From Glomus cerebriforme (taxonomy: Eukaryota; Glomeromycota; Glomeromycetes; Glomerales; Glomeraceae), in the NCBI GenBank assembly GCA_003550305.1, contig QKYT01001439.1, positions 1 to 11,647 on the forward strand: DNA of 11,647 nucleotides, in the 5' to 3' direction. The notes beneath the pieces are model-generated. The model saw only the letters and a program-made list of their open reading frames with translations, was not told where the DNA came from and did not search any database. Of this stretch, positions 8,162 through 11,647 are shown one piece after another. Numbering within the stretch: the stretch's first letter is position 1; each line of letters begins with the position of its first letter. Position numbers and translations under genes: made by a program.

Positions 8162-9490
8162 TCATAATTCATAATTTGCTCTCATTTGTATTCTAGAAGC
8201 AATGATGCATGAACCATTCAAGAAATTATTTAAGGTAATTGGAGGGTTTGTATGAAAATTATTTATATATTTTTCAATCCATTTTGTAGCTTCTTTTGAA
8301 TTTTTATCAGTTCCAATACCATCTCTGTAACATTTTGCAACTAAATAAATTGCCCTTGGTCCATTGTCATTAGCTAATTTCAAATACCATTTAAATGCTT
8401 TACTTTCATTCTTATTAATAGAATTGTTGAGATAATATTCTGCTATTTTATATTGAGCCTCAATAATACCATTTATTGCAGCTTTTCTATTCCAATAAAA
8501 CCACTCGTCCTCGTATTTTTCATCATTATGATAATAATTTGCTATTATATATTGACTATGAACATGACCTTTTTCTGCAGCTTTTAAATGCCATTCAATA
8601 GCTTTATTTTCATCTCTTAAAACACCATTTCCATAAAAATAACAGTTTCCCAAAAAGTATGATGCATGTTTACACCCTCCTTCTGCAGACTTTGAATATA
8701 ATTCAAATGCTTTCCTGTAATCTTTTACAACACCATATCCACATTCATAGCAAATGCCCAATTCGTACATCGCTTGAATATTTCCTCCGTTTGATGATTT
8801 TGAATACCATTCAATTGCCTTATTATAATCTTGTTTGATGTTTTTACCAGAATAATAACAATTACCTATATAATATTGTGATATCGAGTCTCCTTTTTCG
8901 GCATCTTTTATATTTAATTTATAATTATATTTTCTATCTAAAATAATATCCTTATAAAGAAAGTATAAATAAAAATATTGCGTAACTATTTCATTTAACT
9001 TTTTAATATCATTAATTATAGTTTCATTTTTTTGGTCAAATGATGGTTCTGCTTTTTGATTATATTTAATAGCGTTAGAAAATATTTCAAATGCTTTAGT
9101 TTCATCAATTTCACATCCAATTCCATGTTGATAAAAACATCCAATTAAACTTGAATAAAAAAAAATACTTTGTGAACTATTTGCCATGATTTCAAATATA
9201 TTTTTAGGATCCAAATCATAGTCACATAAACAACCATTTATGATTTCACTTAATTTATCAATATCATATTCAGTTTCTATATCTAAAAGAACTATATATA
9301 ATTCTTGTAATAAATTAAAAATATTTGTAATTAAAGGAGAACTTGTTGTAATATTGAGTTGGGAGAAAGAGAATTCATATTTTGTATTATTTGTGTCTAA
9401 TGAAAAATTATCATTTTCTGAATAAATAGACTCTGATTTATGAGGATTGTCATAATTTTTGCCGTTGCTATCATTCAAGTTATTAGACAT
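8162..9490 (-). CDS. Sel1-repeat (SLR) protein, intact, 442 residues
   Basis: This is the only intact gene in the window. Residues 1-50 are Asn/Ser-rich, and 51-110 form a helical lead-in. A Sel1-like repeat lies at about 113-142 (SSLIGCFYQHGIGCEIDETK). After a linker there is a run of repeats of about 36 residues at roughly 202-237, 238-273, 274-309, 310-342, 343-378 and 379-408. They carry the SLR pattern A-x-Y-x-L-G-x-C-Y-x-x-G-x-G-V-x-x-D-x-x-K-A-x-x-W-Y-x-K-(A/S)-A-x-x-G. The repeat at 310-342 has lost the G-x-G-V turn. SLR proteins form alpha-solenoids that bind partner proteins. The target here is unknown. No signal peptide or membrane segment is seen, so it is probably cytosolic. The start is the first ATG in frame, with A at -3. 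There is no intron. The motif KYEFSFSQLNI (37-47) resembles the tail of the kinase pseudogene, suggesting descent from a kinase-Sel1 fusion. Confidence 0.9.
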   Translation of the reverse strand: MSNNLNDSNGKNYDNPHKSESIYSENDNFSLDTNNTKYEFSFSQLNITTSSPLITNIFNLLQELYIVLLDIETEYDIDKLSEIINGCLCDYDLDPKNIFEIMANSSQSIFFYSSLIGCFYQHGIGCEIDETKAFEIFSNAIKYNQKAEPSFDQKNETIINDIKKLNEIVTQYFYLYFLYKDIILDRKYNYKLNIKDAEKGDSISQYYIGNCYYSGKNIKQDYNKAIEWYSKSSNGGNIQAMYELGICYECGYGVVKDYRKAFELYSKSAEGGCKHASYFLGNCYFYGNGVLRDENKAIEWHLKAAEKGHVHSQYIIANYYHNDEKYEDEWFYWNRKAAINGIIEAQYKIAEYYLNNSINKNESKAFKWYLKLANDNGPRAIYLVAKCYRDGIGTDKNSKEATKWIEKYINNFHTNPPITLNNFLNGSCIIASRIQMRANYEL

Positions 9491-9603
9491 ATTTGAAATG
9501 AATAAAAATGAGTGGTGTGAGTTCGTGAGAAAAGTGGCTTTATTTACAAGTTTGTGTAATGTTACATTGATTGTACAATTTCATTTACGAAAATTTCTCT
9601 GAC

Positions 9604-9609
9604 TTTATA
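9604..9609 (-). promoter_or_regulatory. Candidate TATA box for Sel1-repeat gene
   Basis: TATAAA on the - strand lies within the palindrome CTTTATAAAG (9603-9612), about 115 nt upstream of the ATG. A start site about 30 nt downstream would give a leader of roughly 80 nt. This is inferred from position only. Confidence 0.35.
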
Positions 9610-9612
9610 AAG

Positions 9613-10064
9613 TACGATCTTCAAGGAAGGTTAAATAATCGTAGATGATCAAAAATTACGAAATTTTCTTATAATTTATAATATTTATTTAATAAAGAAT
9701 CTTTGTACATAATTTGTTTATAGAACTCTTTCTTACAAAAGATTTTTTATTTAATTGATACTGTAATTCAATAAAATTTTGTAATTTATTATATTTTAAG
9801 AAATTTATATTTAATTTTTGTAAATACGGTACACTTACGGTATCCGTTATATATTTTTAGAATTAAAAAAGCTTGGGATAATAGAGTCAAAATCCTTCAA
9901 CAAAATAGATCACGCAATTTAATCGAAAATCTAAATATTAGATGAAAAAAGAATAATTTAGATAAGACTATTAAAAGCTCTGTAAAAGTGAAATAAGCTA
10001 ATAGAATTGAAAATTCTTATAATATTATATTTTCTTCAGCTCCATGAACAGAAACATTAATATT
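9613..10064. other. Upstream region of Sel1 gene, no gene seen
   Basis: AT-rich non-coding sequence. The only notable site is a spaced direct repeat TACGGTA (9825-9831 and 9836-9842), the second copy being part of the small palindrome ACGGTATCCGT. It lies about 340 nt upstream of the Sel1 ATG and could be a paired factor-binding site. I see nothing else. Confidence 0.35.
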
Positions 10065-10460
10065 TGATTCATTCAAAAAATTATTTCAGGTAATTGAGTC
10101 AAAATTGTATTTTTTTAAACCATATAACAGCTTTATTAAAATTTTTATCAATCCCAATACCATAACCTCTATAACATTTGGTAACTAAATAAATTGCTTT
10201 TTCTCTATTTCTGTTGACTAATTTCAAATACCATTTTTAAAAATGTTTTACTTTCATTCTTATTAATAGGCTAGTATTCTACTAGTTTATATTAAGTATC
10301 AAAACAAGCAGCTTTTCTATTTCAATAAACCGTTTATCTTCATTTTTTGAAATGCGCTTCTTTGTGTAATGTTATTATTTATATCACTTACATATGATTA
10401 ATATGATTATATTAATTAATCGAAGTAATCATTTTTCCGCAGCAGATTAAAAGAAATTTT
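10065..10460 (-). pseudogene. C-terminal remnant of a second Sel1-repeat gene
   Basis: The sequence from about 10065 to 10350 is plainly homologous to 8215-8510 of the intact gene in the same orientation. Shared stretches include AACTAAATAAATTGC, CTAATTTCAAATACCATTT, TTTACTTTCATTCTTATTAA and CAGCTTTTCTATT. It corresponds to the last two or three repeats and part of the C terminus. Indels shift the frame, and the TTTTTCCGCAGC near 10431-10442 may be a trace of the next repeat (TTTTTCTGCAGC in the intact gene). The upstream end is uncertain. It is a decayed tandem duplicate, about 1.6 kb from the C-terminal part of the intact copy. Confidence 0.75.
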
Positions 10461-10501
10461 TTTATTACATCCTACTGAGAAATCTCATGTTGGACCTCGG
10501 T

Positions 10502-10518
10502 GTCAACTGACAGTTGAC
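10502..10518. repeat. Near-perfect palindrome GTCAACTG-A-CAGTTGAC
   Basis: Two exact 8-bp arms are separated by one base, in a patch (about 10485-10605) richer in G+C than its surroundings. The patch lies between the two Sel1 remnants and may be the trace of an inserted element. Confidence 0.55.
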
Positions 10519-10569
10519 GTGTATCGAATGACTAATGCTGGCCAAATCTTTTTAGAGCATTATAAACTT

Positions 10570-10601
10570 GCAAACCGGTTACATTTAACGCTATGGTTTG
10601 C
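10570..10601. repeat. Inverted repeat GCAAACC/GGTTTGC
   Basis: Seven-base arms (10570-10576 and 10595-10601) are perfect reverse complements over an 18-nt loop in the same GC-richer patch. A CCGGTTA motif starts the loop. Origin unknown. Confidence 0.45.
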
Positions 10602-10829
10602 GCTATCTTGTAATTTAAAGAACTTCAATATTTACAATAAATTAAGATATAAATTTTCTATCTTTATATGTATAAGTTTTACAATGCTTTATTGAATTAA
10701 AAGAATTTAAATAATAATTTATTAAACTTTAATTCACTATTCACTCTTAATTTATAAATAACAAAATTAATTTGTACAATCATATGTAACATTATACAAA
10801 AAGTAAATAAAAAACTACTTAAACTTTTT

Positions 10830-11235
10830 TTTTCATTCGTTCAACAGGTCTGATAACTTGACGATAACAATAACAAAAATTATGGAAATACTCATATTGA
10901 CTAATCTATTAATTCTGAAATTTATATTTTTTCACCAGTCTCAGATAATGCAAAATATGAATCTTCTTCATTCTTTAAAGAATCATTACAAGAATTAAAT
11001 ATATATATTACAAATAATGAAATTGAATCAATTAAATATGAATTTAGATCCCTTAAAGTGTATTGGATTTTCATAATTAAGTTTAATTGGATATTTTTAT
11101 CGACATGGAATTGAAAAAGAAGTAACAAAATGTATTAAAAAATACATATCATCGAATTTTTATGGAAAAATACCAATTACCTTAAAGATTGGCTCAGGTA
11201 TTAATATCTTGAAATCTATAATTTCCTTTTATTAA
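10830..11235 (+). pseudogene. Collapsed third Sel1-repeat gene (head joined to tail)
   Basis: This remnant preserves even the 5' leader of the intact gene: CATTCGTTCAACA versus CATTCATTTCAAAT just before the start. The start codon has become AGG (10846-10848), followed by S-D-N-L, against M-S-N-N-L in the intact protein. After a frameshift comes KNYGNTH (KNYDNPH in the intact protein), a TAA, then YIFSPVSDNAKYESSSF and LQELNIYI. Another frame gives NLDP, a TAA, and SLIGYFYRHGIEKE (SLIGCFYQHGIGCE in the intact protein). That runs straight into CIKKYISS and IPITLK, the counterpart of WIEKYINN and PPITLN at residues 404-420. About 270 residues, nearly all Sel1 repeats, are missing between them. 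It is not functional. Confidence 0.8.
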
Positions 11236-11344
11236 AAGAATATTAAGAATTTACAATTTTTTTTACATTTTTATTGTTTTTTTTTTGTTAACTCCACTGA
11301 CTAAGTATATAAGTGAATTGTAGGTGAATAAGCATGCTAATTAT

Positions 11345-11516
11345 CGCCAAACGTAACCATGTCCCAAATCTAATCCTATATCTGAAATTTAACCATATCC
11401 CAAAATAAGAGTAAATTTTAAATGTCTATCATCTAAGACTGGGTTAGTTTGGAACATGGTTAAGTGTTGAATATAAAGTTTCCCCAAGTTTGATTTGGGA
11501 CATGATGGAGTTTGGG
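11345..11516. repeat. MITE-like nested inverted repeat
   Basis: The motif AACCATGTCCCAAAT occurs at 11355-11369, as AACCATATCCCAAA at 11391-11404, and reversed as TTTGGAACATGGTT (11448-11461) and ATTTGGGACATGATG (11493-11507). The outer pair extends to imperfect arms 11345-11370 and 11492-11516, and the inner pair forms a second stem. The roughly 170-bp unit could fold into one long hairpin. That is typical of a non-autonomous DNA transposon or foldback element. No flanking target duplication was identified. Confidence 0.55.
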
Positions 11517-11540
11517 CTACAACAGAACCAATAATAGAAG

Positions 11541-11589
11541 ATAAATTCCTGTCGCAGATGTCACAGATCTATTGACATCAGGAATTTAT
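11541..11589. repeat. 17-bp stem hairpin with a 6-nt bulge
   Basis: ATAAATTCCTG (11541-11551) and ATGTCA (11558-11563) are fully complementary to TGACAT (11573-11578) and CAGGAATTTAT (11579-11589). The only interruption is TCGCAG on the left side. The loop is nine bases. It probably belongs to the same or an adjoining repeat as 11345-11516. Confidence 0.6.
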
Positions 11590-11593
11590 TTAG

Positions 11594-11640
11594 TACGAAG
11601 TATTTCGTAAATCTACGCCTTTGTAATACTACGTAAGGCT
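11594..11640. repeat. Small hairpins at right edge
   Basis: TACGAA (11594-11599) and TTCGTA (11604-11609) form a perfect six-base stem with a four-base loop. Further right, GCCTT faces AAGGC across CTACG repeats. With the preceding hairpins this marks the right edge as continuing repeat sequence. Confidence 0.4.
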
Positions 11641-11647
11641 ACGACCC

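Noticed and set aside
9240..9425. 61-codon open frame on the + strand
   Set aside because: It is antisense to the intact Sel1 gene and has no motif of its own.
10922..11128. 68-codon open frame on the - strand
   Set aside because: It is antisense to the collapsed Sel1 remnant, whose + strand frames carry the recognisable protein.
1..11647. A novel defence-like or biosynthetic gene system
   Set aside because: Only one intact gene is present. The rest is decayed copies of known expanded fungal families and transposons, with no co-directional set of intact genes.

Overview
The window looks like nuclear DNA of an arbuscular mycorrhizal fungus (Glomeromycotina, most likely Rhizophagus or a close relative). 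The reasons are the very high A+T content, short GT-AG introns of about 80 nt, and the gene families present. These families are TKL-type protein kinases, Sel1-repeat proteins, F-box proteins and non-LTR retrotransposons, all hugely expanded in these fungi. The assignment rests on recognising protein families from memory, not on a search. No tRNA, rRNA or CRISPR array was seen.

Layout. Positions 1-410 are AT-rich with one GC-richer foldback at the left edge. Positions 415-1411 hold a decayed F-box gene on the + strand. Positions 2045-3240 hold a heavily deleted non-LTR retrotransposon remnant: a promoter-like monomer, a short ORF1-like stretch, then reverse transcriptase palm sequence with a mutated catalytic box. 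Positions 3589-4740 hold a protein kinase pseudogene whose two introns are still recognisable. Positions 5600-6760 hold a second remnant of apparently the same retrotransposon family, with two tandem 5' monomers and an early RT segment. Positions 6761-8090 have no recognisable gene but contain palindromes, including a strong 64-bp foldback at 7926-7989.

The only intact gene is on the - strand at 8162-9490. It encodes a 442-residue Sel1-repeat protein, with a candidate TATA box and a candidate poly(A) signal in sensible places. Two broken relatives follow: a C-terminal remnant on the - strand (about 10065-10460) and a head-to-tail collapsed remnant on the + strand (about 10830-11235). The last 300 bases hold a foldback element built from a repeated AACCATGTCCCAAAT-like motif, followed by more hairpins.

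Interpretation. This is a repeat-rich compartment where expanded families duplicate and decay next to transposon debris. The kinase tail and the N terminus of the Sel1 protein share an F-x-F-(T/S)-Q-L-(K/N)-I motif. This suggests both come from one kinase-Sel1 architecture that has come apart. I do not see a convincing new multi-gene system. The most novel-looking items are the tandem hairpin monomers at the 5' ends of the retrotransposon remnants, the collapsed Sel1 copy, the right-edge foldback element and the 7926-7989 hairpin.
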